From Gammaproteobacteria bacterium (GTDB taxonomy: Bacteria; Pseudomonadota; Gammaproteobacteria; UBA4575), in the NCBI GenBank assembly GCA_027297825.1, contig JAPUHH010000152.1, positions 1 through 6,743 of the forward strand: a stretch of 6,743 nt of DNA. Direction: 5' to 3'. A program made the position numbers and the translations under genes. The notes below the pieces were generated by a model. It ran no database searches, was not told where the DNA came from, and worked only from the letters and a program-made list of their open reading frames with translations. Of the stretch, positions 1-6,743 are shown piece by piece (the stretch's first letter is position 1; each line of letters starts with the position of its first letter).

Positions 1-748
1 AATTAATGGTGAAGCCCTTTAACAACCAAAGTGTATATACGAACAACGAACTTGCCGCATAAGAGATTGGTATGAAGGCAAGCGCTTGTTCGTCTTGTTG
101 AATTTCCTCGGAGTCGGCAAAGGCTTTACCCGTATTGATCAAGGTATTATGTGTATGCACAACACCACGTGCATGCCCGCCAGTACCAGAGGTATAAAGG
201 ATAAACGCATTCGTGTCTTGAGTAACTTTTGCAGTTTCCTCTTCAAAAAACTGTGGATGCTCTGCGCTAAACTTATTGCCGACATATCGTAGTCGCTCAA
301 AGCTTGATAGATTAGAAACATCATAGCTTTGCATGCCTCGACCATCTTTATACATCACTTCTGTCAAGCCTGGACATTGACCCCGTAGTTCCATTAAAGC
401 ATCAACTTGTTGTTGATCTTGCACCATGGCAATTTTTGCTTCGCAATCATTTAGGGAGAATACCAATTCTTTTGAGCTTGAATCTGGATGAATTGGCACG
501 GGCACTGCACCCAAACATTGGGCTGCAATCATTGCAAAATACAGTTCGGGAATATTGCCGCCAATGATGGCAAGTTTATCATTCGACTTAAGGCCATTAG
601 CCGCTAAGCCACAAGCTGCTTCACGAACGGCTATGTCCGCTTGACCCCATGTCCAGCTTTCCCATAACCCATGTCGCTTTAAGCGAATAGCTGTATCTGA
701 ATTACGTGTTCTAGCTTGTTGTTGGAAAAGACTAGGAAATGTATCCAT
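1..748 (-). CDS. AMP-forming acyl-CoA synthetase (FAA1/long-chain type), N-terminal part, cut by window edge
   Basis: This is the start of an ANL-superfamily enzyme that would activate a carboxylic acid with ATP and CoA. The first 249 codons are open to the left edge; full-length relatives usually run to about 600 residues or more. Seen: a family-typical N-terminus with WESWTWGQ near residue 30, the conserved stretch NIPELYFAMIAAQCLGAVPVP at about 65-85, and the ATP-binding P-loop YTSGTGGHARG at 185-195 followed by VVHTH. The P-loop differs from the usual YTSGTTGxPKG: Gly replaces the second Thr, Ala replaces Pro and Arg194 replaces Lys. The overall pattern resembles the COG1022 acyl-CoA synthetases often found beside branched-chain amino-acid-type ABC transporter genes (family knowledge); the substrate cannot be told. 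The ATG at 748 is the first possible start, because an in-frame TGA lies 12 bases upstream. The purine-rich AAGGG before it sits rather far away (about 14 bases). Adenylation domain certain; specificity unknown. Confidence 0.93.
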   Translation of the reverse strand, partial: MDTFPSLFQQQARTRNSDTAIRLKRHGLWESWTWGQADIAVREAACGLAANGLKSNDKLAIIGGNIPELYFAMIAAQCLGAVPVPIHPDSSSKELVFSLNDCEAKIAMVQDQQQVDALMELRGQCPGLTEVMYKDGRGMQSYDVSNLSSFERLRYVGNKFSAEHPQFFEEETAKVTQDTNAFILYTSGTGGHARGVVHTHNTLINTGKAFADSEEIQQDEQALAFIPISYAASSLFVYTLWLLKGFTIN

Positions 749-791
749 GCTAAATATTCAAACCCTTCGCTCCATCTTTCAAGTAAGTATT

Positions 792-797
792 ATTATA
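792..797 (-). promoter_or_regulatory. Candidate -10 box for the acyl-CoA synthetase gene
   Basis: On the minus strand this is a perfect TATAAT in a very AT-rich stretch. It would start transcription near 785 and leave a leader of about 37 bases before the ATG at 748. No good -35 hexamer lies 16-18 bases upstream, so it may need an activator or be a weak promoter. A second, poorer candidate further upstream on the same strand pairs TTGACC (about 904-909) with a weak -10 (TTAAAG). Confidence 0.35.
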
Positions 798-975
798 TTT
801 TAGATGCGCCAAACTCTTATATTGAATTCGATCGATCTTGGCCTAAACCCAGATACATCATATTCGCCAGCTGTTATTTCCTTTAACCCCTTTTCCGCTG
901 GACGGTCAACACCTATATAGCGGTTCTAACAAGAAGGCTAACCTACACTAGCAAACTAAATTTGCAAGCTTTTGC

Positions 976-1028
976 GTGTGTTTTGTTATTTATACCAATA
1001 ATCAGTTGAGATGAATAGCAAAACACAC
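976..1028. repeat. Long imperfect inverted repeat (possible RNA hairpin)
   Basis: The left arm GTGTGTTTTGTTATT (976-990) matches the reverse complement of the right arm AATAGCAAAACACAC (1014-1028) at 14 of 15 positions. In plus-strand RNA the mismatch becomes a U-G wobble. The pairing can extend inward three more steps (991-993 with 1011-1013, one of them a wobble) and then, after a 2x2 internal loop, through CAAT/GTTG around a 5-base loop. The arms are AT-rich and no T tract follows on either strand, so it does not look like a standard terminator. It could be a folded untranslated RNA element, a protein-binding site or a small dispersed repeat. Confidence 0.6.
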
Positions 1029-1201
1029 CTTTAATTTGGTTTTGATGGGTCTATACGTGATACCTCCAAGCCTTATAATAGCTGCATTGAGCCAAGCAAA
1101 ACTGTGTGCTGGTAGGGGCTATTTAAGGTCGCAGACAAAAACGAAATGGGCGAGAAATTAGAAGGAGTCTAGTCGGTTGAATAACATCCAATTTTTAATT
1201 G

Positions 1202-4200
1202 TTATTTCCGGAAGTTTGACAACACCTCAATATTTGACCGATCGACTAAAATAAATTGCTTTTCAAATTCTCCACTGGCCATAGGCTTGCCGATATAAAA
1301 ACCTTGGATGGATTCGCAACCCTCTTCGCGTAGCAAGTCAAATTGTTCTTTAGTCTCTACACCTTCAGCAATCACCCCAAGATTTAAACTTTTTGCCAAT
1401 GCAATGATGCCTTTAACAATTAAGCGATCTTCATTATTTTCAGTGATGTCATGCACAAAAGTTGCGTCAATTTTCAATATATCGATGGGGAATTTACGCA
1501 AATAATTTAGCGAAGAGTAGCCGGTACCAAAATCATCAATGGAAAGCTTTACGCCCATTGCTTTTAGCTGATGCAAGATCGAGATAACTTCCTCTGGGCG
1601 TTTCATGATTGTGCTTTCAGTAATTTCCAGTTCCAGATATTCAGGTTTAAGACCCGAACGTGCCAGCACATGCGCAACTTGTGCAGCAATTTCACTATTC
1701 TCAAGCTGTCTACCCGAAATATTTACTGAAACTGGAATGGGTTCATGGCCTTTTTTAATCCATTCTTGAACTTGCACACAGGCCGTAATCAACACCCATA
1801 AACCAATCTCAGAAATCAATCCAACTTCTTCCGCTAATGGTATAAACTCATTTGGCCCAATTTGACCCTTCTCAGGATGCTCCCAACGCACCAAAGCTTC
1901 CATGCCGTTAATGTTAGATGTCTGTAGATCAATTTTAGGCTGGTAATAAACCTCTAATTCTTCTCGCTCAATGGATAGTCGCAAATCACGCTCGGTCTCC
2001 AGCTTATCCGTAATCAGAACTTCCATTTCTTTTTCATAAAACAAATAACTGCCGCCACGTTCTTTAGCCCTAAACATTGCAGTGTCTGCACGCCTCATAA
2101 GTTGCCCAATATCTTCACCATCTTGCGGGTGCAGAGATATTCCTATGCTTGCCGTTACGTATATTTCTTTTCCAACAAAAGAATAAGGCTCGCTTATCCT
2201 GCGACAAATCTTATCTGCTATTTTTGCGATGACGTTTTGATCTTCTATGCCATCAAACACCAAGGTAAATTCATCTCCACCTAAACGTGCAACGGTATCA
2301 ACAGAGCGAACACAACTGAGTATACGTTCAGCTACAGACTTCAATAACATATCGCCAACACTGTGACCCAAAGTGTCGTTAACATATTTGAAACGGTCTA
2401 AATCCAGGAACATAACGGCCAACATCTCAGAACGGCGACGCACTTTTTTCAATAGCTCATGCATTTTATCGATAAACATAGTGCGATTAGGTAGACCCGT
2501 TAGTGAGTCATTGTAGGCAAGCTCACGCACATGAACTTCCGCACGGCTGGCTTTTAACAAGCGCGATATGCGCTGACGCATCACCGAAAAGTGAATAGGC
2601 TTTGGAATATAATCTGTTGCCCCAGAATTAAATGCCTGCTCAATTGATTCTTCATCATCTAAGGCGGTAACGATAAGTATCGGCACATGACTACTGTCTT
2701 TTAGCATGCGGATTTTTTTACACGCCTCAAAACCATTCAAATTAGGCATGAGCGCATCGATCAATATTAAATCTGGCATTAGCTTTTCACAACATAATAC
2801 CGCCTCCGCCCCATCCGTAACTGCTTCAACCTCATACCCCTCCTTAACCAATACACTTTGCAAAGCCAGGCGACTACTTCGATCATCTTCTGCAATAAGA
2901 ATACGTTCAGTACTAGGCTGTGACAGCAAAGTATCGTCTTTATTCCTGCCTAATTCTTTCTTAAGGTCATTGGTTACGACATCCGCCTCAACAAATAATA
3001 ATTGCACAAGATTGCGTGCACCCTTAGTAGTATTGCTACGCCCAATATCTTCAAGTTGTTTCGCAATATGTCTTAAACGACTTGCGCCAAAATTAGAACT
3101 ACTGCCCTTAATACTATGTGCGTAATGAGTTAACCCACTCGAATCTTTCTCTAACACACTCTTCTCAAGAGAACGCAATAGAATCCCCATATCTTCAATG
3201 TACACTTCAACCATGTTGTCAAAGCCATCACCAATGTTTTCGCGCAGCTCGGCAATCACGCCATCGTCTATTGCATTTATCTCACTGGTATCCGCAAGTA
3301 CCTCACGACCTATCAACTCCTCAGTAGAATCGAGATCTGCATAATGCTCTTCCGGTAATTTCAACCAACGCTCAAGCTTGGCAATCAACACATCAAATTT
3401 TATCGGTTTTGAAGTGTAATCATCCATACCAGCCTGAATACATCTTTCACGATCCTTATCAAGCACATTTGCAGTCATAGCAATAATTGGGATCTGTGCC
3501 ACGGCTGTCCCCATTTGTCGTATTTTTTGCGTTGCTTCATAGCCATCCATTTGAGGCATATTGCAATCCATAAATACTGCATCAAATTTCGCACTCTCAA
3601 GTAACTTTAATGCTTCAAAACCGTTTGCCGCAATTGAGCTTCTACATCCCAGTCGCTCCAACATTGCTTGTACGACTTGCTGGTTAGCACGGTTATCTTC
3701 AACCACTAACAACGTTGCATTGAAATTTGGTTTTTCCTTGATAGACTTAGAATTCTCACGCTTATGAACTTGTTTAATCGCATTCACTTCTAAAGAAGAA
3801 TTAAGCAGCTCTGCGATGCCATCAAAAAGATGTGATTGGCGAATTGGCTTTTTGATATGGGCGTCAATCTCTCTAAACCGATCAACAAATGCATCCGGAT
3901 TTTTTTGTGTAGTCATTAAAACTAATTTTAATGGCGCAATTTTCGCATCTTTCACAATATTGCGAATGAGTTCGATACCATTTATTCCAGGCATAATTTC
4001 ATCAATAAATGCCACATCAAATGAACGATGTGTTTGAGTAGCTTTGCGTAAAATTTCAATAGCTTCGTCGCCATCTGCCGCACTTGAAAAGTAAGCACCC
4101 CAAGTTTCAAATGTTTGCTGCAAATTCGCACGGATAATTTCACTATCATCTACAACAAAAATTCGCAATCCTGCCGCGGTAGTTTGCTTCGTTTCAACAA

Positions 4201-5719
4201 CCTCGCTTGCCACAGTGTCTTTAAAGGGCAGCTCAAACCAAAACGTACTGCCATTACCAAGGCTACTTTCAACGCCTATATCCCCATTCATCACCTCCAC
4301 CAGTTGGCTGCAAATTGCAAGACCTAGTCCCGTACCACCAAACTTTTTAGTGGTTGAAGCATCAGCCTGCTGAAAAGCTTCGAATACTTTATCTTGAGCT
4401 TCATCAGCGATCCCTACCCCGGTATCTATCACTTCAAATCGTAAGCGTAAGTTTTTTGCTCCATTGGTAACATTTTTAATGCGCAAACCTATTTCACCAT
4501 GATCGGTAAATTTAATTGCATTGCCGGCAAGATTTAGCAGTAACTGACGAATACGACTTACATCGCCATGCATGTTCGCTGGCACATCTTTATCTACCAA
4601 ATAAGCTATATCGAGTTCTTTAGATTGAGTCTGGCCCGTTAGAATTCCGACGATATCATCTAAGGTTTCACGCAAATTAAATAACTCATACTCTATAGAT
4701 GCTTTACCAGAGTCAATTTTCGAGAAATTTAATATGTCATCTATTAATTCGAATAATGCATTGCCCGAATCATGCGCAACAGAAACATACTCTTCTTGCT
4801 TTGGACTCAACTCAGTATCTTTAAGGATCTCAAGCATGCCTAAAATACCGTTCAAGGGTGTGCGCAACTCATGGCTTACATTGGCTGCAAATTCACCTTT
4901 TGCATGCGCATATTCCATGGCAGCATTGCGCGCAGATTCGAGTTTTTCTTCTCTATCAGCCAACGCATGTATCATCGTGTTGAAGGCATGTTGCATAACA
5001 ATGATATCTTTCGGCCCCCATATTTTAGAGCGTACTTTCAAATCACCCTCTTCTGCCATGCGCATAAAATACGAAAGATCTTTAAGCGGTTTCGTCACAC
5101 GATCTGTAATTGCCGACAAAAGAACTACCAACAAAGCAGACAACAGTAGCGAGACGGAAAGATTAACCCGAAAAATACTATTTTCAAGAGCATGCAATGT
5201 ATCTTTACTAAAATATACACGAACATAGCCTAGCAATTCCTTCTCCGCGGCACCTTCAATAAAAGGTGACTCTGCAATTTCAGGATCCGTACCACGATCA
5301 AATACTGGGGAAACAAAATACCAAGCAGCATCCGTTTCTTTTACGAGCTCAATCTCTTTTGGCCAAATTTTAGAGGCCTCATCAGGAAATGTATTTTCGC
5401 CATCTTCAATTAATGGCTTCATTTCAACATCATAAATCCCAACACCTTGTACATCAGTGAAGTTCTCAATGGCCTGAACAGATTCTTTAGCACTTTCCTC
5501 ACTCAGATATAACAAAGTTAAAGTATTCCTATCTGCAAAATTTTTCGTAACTTGCAGCCCATCATAGACGAGCTTCTGCTCAACTTTATCTCCAGAAAAT
5601 GATGAAATAAGATAAGTAGAAATTGCAGTGCTGACAAGAATGCCAATAACAATCGTTGCAATGAGCTCCTCTTTTAAGCCCCCAGTTATTTTTTGTTTTA
5701 GGTAATTAAATAATTTCAT
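1202..5719 (-). CDS. Membrane hybrid histidine kinase with three REC domains, HPt, GGDEF and EAL
   Basis: This 1505-residue inner-membrane sensor joins a multistep phosphorelay to c-di-GMP enzymes. Seen in order: TM helix 18-40; periplasmic domain 41-185, CHASE8-like by pattern; TM helix 186-206; HAMP about 205-257; HisKA with His283 in VSHELRTPLNG; HATPase with Asn400, DTGVGI 432-437 and GGTGLGL 461-467; REC1 518-640 (Asp573, Lys624); REC2 668-790 (Asp718, Lys771); HPt 820-920 with His868 in HSIKG; REC3 938-1055 (Asp988, Lys1040); GGDEF 1065-1230; EAL 1245-1485. The cyclase has GGDEF at 1147-1151, Asp1106, and an inhibitory RxxD (1138-1141) exactly five residues upstream. The phosphodiesterase keeps Glu1274, Asn1333, Glu1365, Asp1395, Asp1396, Lys1416, Glu1452 and Gln1472. 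Both activities are therefore possible, with the balance perhaps set by phosphorylation of REC3. Through HAMP-HPt it resembles BarA-type kinases, with an extra REC. It starts 6 bases after the binding-protein gene, so co-expression is likely. The ligand and the net effect on c-di-GMP are unknown. Confidence 0.97.
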   Translation of the reverse strand: MKLFNYLKQKITGGLKEELIATIVIGILVSTAISTYLISSFSGDKVEQKLVYDGLQVTKNFADRNTLTLLYLSEESAKESVQAIENFTDVQGVGIYDVEMKPLIEDGENTFPDEASKIWPKEIELVKETDAAWYFVSPVFDRGTDPEIAESPFIEGAAEKELLGYVRVYFSKDTLHALENSIFRVNLSVSLLLSALLVVLLSAITDRVTKPLKDLSYFMRMAEEGDLKVRSKIWGPKDIIVMQHAFNTMIHALADREEKLESARNAAMEYAHAKGEFAANVSHELRTPLNGILGMLEILKDTELSPKQEEYVSVAHDSGNALFELIDDILNFSKIDSGKASIEYELFNLRETLDDIVGILTGQTQSKELDIAYLVDKDVPANMHGDVSRIRQLLLNLAGNAIKFTDHGEIGLRIKNVTNGAKNLRLRFEVIDTGVGIADEAQDKVFEAFQQADASTTKKFGGTGLGLAICSQLVEVMNGDIGVESSLGNGSTFWFELPFKDTVASEVVETKQTTAAGLRIFVVDDSEIIRANLQQTFETWGAYFSSAADGDEAIEILRKATQTHRSFDVAFIDEIMPGINGIELIRNIVKDAKIAPLKLVLMTTQKNPDAFVDRFREIDAHIKKPIRQSHLFDGIAELLNSSLEVNAIKQVHKRENSKSIKEKPNFNATLLVVEDNRANQQVVQAMLERLGCRSSIAANGFEALKLLESAKFDAVFMDCNMPQMDGYEATQKIRQMGTAVAQIPIIAMTANVLDKDRERCIQAGMDDYTSKPIKFDVLIAKLERWLKLPEEHYADLDSTEELIGREVLADTSEINAIDDGVIAELRENIGDGFDNMVEVYIEDMGILLRSLEKSVLEKDSSGLTHYAHSIKGSSSNFGASRLRHIAKQLEDIGRSNTTKGARNLVQLLFVEADVVTNDLKKELGRNKDDTLLSQPSTERILIAEDDRSSRLALQSVLVKEGYEVEAVTDGAEAVLCCEKLMPDLILIDALMPNLNGFEACKKIRMLKDSSHVPILIVTALDDEESIEQAFNSGATDYIPKPIHFSVMRQRISRLLKASRAEVHVRELAYNDSLTGLPNRTMFIDKMHELLKKVRRRSEMLAVMFLDLDRFKYVNDTLGHSVGDMLLKSVAERILSCVRSVDTVARLGGDEFTLVFDGIEDQNVIAKIADKICRRISEPYSFVGKEIYVTASIGISLHPQDGEDIGQLMRRADTAMFRAKERGGSYLFYEKEMEVLITDKLETERDLRLSIEREELEVYYQPKIDLQTSNINGMEALVRWEHPEKGQIGPNEFIPLAEEVGLISEIGLWVLITACVQVQEWIKKGHEPIPVSVNISGRQLENSEIAAQVAHVLARSGLKPEYLELEITESTIMKRPEEVISILHQLKAMGVKLSIDDFGTGYSSLNYLRKFPIDILKIDATFVHDITENNEDRLIVKGIIALAKSLNLGVIAEGVETKEQFDLLREEGCESIQGFYIGKPMASGEFEKQFILVDRSNIEVLSNFRK

Positions 5720-5724
5720 TTCTG

Positions 5725-5728
5725 CCTA
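5725..5728 (-). promoter_or_regulatory. Ribosome binding site of the kinase, overlapping the upstream stop codon
   Basis: On the minus strand the binding-protein stop TAG is followed by G, giving TAGG, then CAGAA and the kinase ATG at 5719. The AGG lies 5 bases before the start. This is a weak Shine-Dalgarno built into the upstream stop codon, so translation of the kinase is probably coupled to that of the binding protein. The arrangement also supports ATG 5719 as the true start. Confidence 0.5.
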
Positions 5729-6718
5729 CTTAGCCGGAAAGACTGCATCATAATTTCTAAGTTCTGCACTGCTAACATTCACCCCTAAATGCTCTGCGGT
5801 ACGTCGATTGAAAGCAATTTGCAAATCTTCTACAGGAACCATGCCTATAATTTTTCCTCTATTGCCACTTAACTCATCTAATGCAGCTTTTCCAAGACTT
5901 TGCCCTAACTTCACATTGTCTGCATACATCGCAAACAAAACGCCTTTATTCACGTGAGAAAGCCTGCTTGAAAACACAGCTACTCCATGCGCCCAAGACT
6001 GCTCAAGAATGAAAGACAGCACTGCACGATTATCCACAGAGGTTGAATCCGGTGGCAACCAAATGGCCACATCCTTAATATCTGGACGTGTAAAGATTTC
6101 TTGATATATTTTTGCAGACTCAGAAAGACTGTTAGTAGAATACGTAATCAACTCAAGCCCGTTCTTATCTGCAGCAGAACGAGCATTGCGAATTAACCAC
6201 CCCGTTTTACTAGGATTGTAAACAACAATAATTTTACTGACGCCATGTTTGAGCTTCTTAACTTTGCTAAATAATTTATCAGGAGAAGGTGCCAGTGAAA
6301 TACCAGAGCGAGTATCTGTAATTAATTTAGGTGTAAGCACAGCGCCCAAAATTACAGGGATATTATTTGCTAACTCGTAGGTAGCAGTTTCCCCACGCAC
6401 ACCCAGCGCCACACAAACCTTAATTTCATTCTTCTTCAGCCATTGATTAAGTTCTAGCGCAGAATATTTCTTTTTCAGCATATAGCGTTTGGTACGCCCG
6501 TTTACTTGCGCTTCAATCCCATCCGCAATGTCTGAGAAAATTTTATTATACGGTGCGCGTAATTCAGGATAGATCACAGCCACGGAAGGAGTCGCGGCAA
6601 AAGCAGGTAAGGCAAATAAAAACAGCAGCGCAAACAAAAACAATATAGCCTTTTTATAGCTATATCGCTTCAAAATTGGCATGTCTGCCAGTCGCGGCAT
6701 TAAGAAGTTAGTGATCAT
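5726..6718 (-). CDS. Periplasmic substrate-binding protein, ABC_sub_bind family, likely sensor partner of the kinase
   Basis: This is a 330-residue secreted binding protein. Seen: a basic n-region (KRYSYKK, 17-23), a hydrophobic core at 24-37, and a signal peptidase I site PAFA|ATP after residue 41. There is no lipobox cysteine, so the mature form should be soluble in the periplasm. The mature part shows two alpha/beta lobes: strands VAVIYP (47-52), VCVALGVRGE (101-110) and IPVILGAV (120-127), then KIIVVYNPS (162-170), DVAIWLPP and GVAVFSS. The C-terminus has LQIAFNRRTAEHLGV (299-313), which resembles the C-terminal signature of PF04392 proteins. That family, which includes TrpX, usually feeds ABC importers, but no permease or ATPase gene is present here. 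The next gene is a hybrid kinase 6 bases away, which suggests a sensory role like LuxP with LuxQ or TorT with TorS (analogy only). The start is uncertain: ATG 6718 lacks a well-spaced ribosome site, and Met7 (6700) or Met13 (6682) are alternatives; Met13 would leave a more typical 29-residue signal peptide. Confidence 0.9.
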   Translation of the reverse strand: MITNFLMPRLADMPILKRYSYKKAILFLFALLFLFALPAFAATPSVAVIYPELRAPYNKIFSDIADGIEAQVNGRTKRYMLKKKYSALELNQWLKKNEIKVCVALGVRGETATYELANNIPVILGAVLTPKLITDTRSGISLAPSPDKLFSKVKKLKHGVSKIIVVYNPSKTGWLIRNARSAADKNGLELITYSTNSLSESAKIYQEIFTRPDIKDVAIWLPPDSTSVDNRAVLSFILEQSWAHGVAVFSSRLSHVNKGVLFAMYADNVKLGQSLGKAALDELSGNRGKIIGMVPVEDLQIAFNRRTAEHLGVNVSSAELRNYDAVFPAK

Positions 6719-6743
6719 TGAAACTATTCATGAAACCTTACTT
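6719..6743 (-). other. Upstream edge of the binding-protein gene
   Basis: Only 25 bases lie upstream of the binding-protein start, so the operon promoter is not in view. All three minus-strand frames contain a stop here (TAA, TGA, TAG), so any upstream gene ends at or before this point. An AAGG at 6736-6739 sits 4 bases before an out-of-frame ATG at 6731 that would encode only seven residues, ending at 6708. It could belong to a tiny leader peptide or simply be chance. Confidence 0.3.

Larger units (their letters stand above)
749..1201. other. Intergenic region without a supported gene
   Basis: About 450 bases separate the end of the kinase gene from the start of the acyl-CoA synthetase gene, both on the minus strand. 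I see no RNA gene and no ORF with both a ribosome binding site and a recognisable product. It holds the likely synthetase promoter near 792-797, a palindrome TCGATCGA at 828-835, a small inverted repeat GCAAA/TTTGC at 951-965, and a long imperfect inverted repeat at 976-1028. No classical intrinsic terminator (GC-rich stem followed by a T run) is apparent after the kinase stop codon; the only symmetry there is a weak AT-only CAATT/AATTG. The length and the promoter-like sequence suggest that the two flanking genes are separate transcription units. Confidence 0.7.

Noticed and set aside
86..345. Short open frames on both strands within the acyl-CoA synthetase
   Set aside because: They overlap the conserved P-loop region of the real minus-strand gene in other frames and have no protein-like pattern.
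1061..1077. Minus-strand TATAAG followed by GGAGGT, resembling a promoter and a ribosome site
   Set aside because: No start codon follows the GGAGG at a usable distance and the -35 (TTGCTT) is poor, so no gene could be assigned to it.
1045..1161. Plus-strand frame of about 38 codons in the intergenic region, starting MGLYVIPPS
   Set aside because: There is no ribosome binding site before its ATG and no resemblance to a known small protein. Its length is unremarkable for chance.
1189..1201. CAATT/AATTG symmetry just after the kinase stop as a terminator
   Set aside because: The stem is five AT-rich pairs with no following T run, too weak for an intrinsic terminator.
2706..3125. Plus-strand open frame of 139 codons
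   Set aside because: It lies entirely antisense to the REC3-HPt part of the kinase, is rich in Ser and Leu as expected of a shadow frame, and shows no domain or ribosome site.
4734..5228. Plus-strand open frame of 164 codons
   Set aside because: It is antisense to the HAMP-HisKA region of the kinase, whose conserved motifs are unmistakable on the other strand. No recognisable protein family is seen in it.
1202..5719. The giant kinase as an artefact joining several genes
   Set aside because: The reading frame is continuous through all domains, linkers have normal lengths, and every domain is complete, so it reads as a genuine single gene.

Overview
The window holds three protein-coding genes, all on the minus strand. 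It reads as low-GC DNA from a free-living Gram-negative proteobacterium. A gammaproteobacterium, perhaps marine, is my best guess, based on the BarA-like tripartite kinase, the c-di-GMP domains, the periplasmic binding protein and the AT-rich codon use. No rRNA, tRNA or CRISPR array is visible, and no transposase was recognised, so the taxonomy is inference only.

Layout in plus-strand coordinates: positions 1-748 hold the first 249 codons of an AMP-forming acyl-CoA synthetase, cut by the left edge. Positions 749-1201 are about 450 bases with no convincing gene. They contain a likely promoter for the synthetase and a long imperfect inverted repeat at 976-1028. Positions 1202-5719 encode a 1505-residue membrane hybrid histidine kinase that ends in GGDEF and EAL domains. 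Positions 5726-6718 encode a secreted substrate-binding protein of the ABC_sub_bind type. The last 25 bases (6719-6743) are upstream sequence.

The binding protein and the giant kinase are transcribed in that order with 6 bases between them, so they almost certainly form an operon and probably a sensory unit. The binding protein would capture a small ligand in the periplasm and report it to the kinase, whose own periplasmic domain sits between two membrane helices. The kinase carries a whole phosphorelay (HisKA, HATPase, REC, REC, HPt, REC) joined directly to a diguanylate cyclase and a c-di-GMP phosphodiesterase. Every catalytic and phospho-accepting residue I checked is present. In principle one polypeptide could turn an external signal into a change in c-di-GMP without a separate response regulator. 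This two-gene module is the most interesting content. The acyl-CoA synthetase looks like an unrelated transcription unit with its own promoter.
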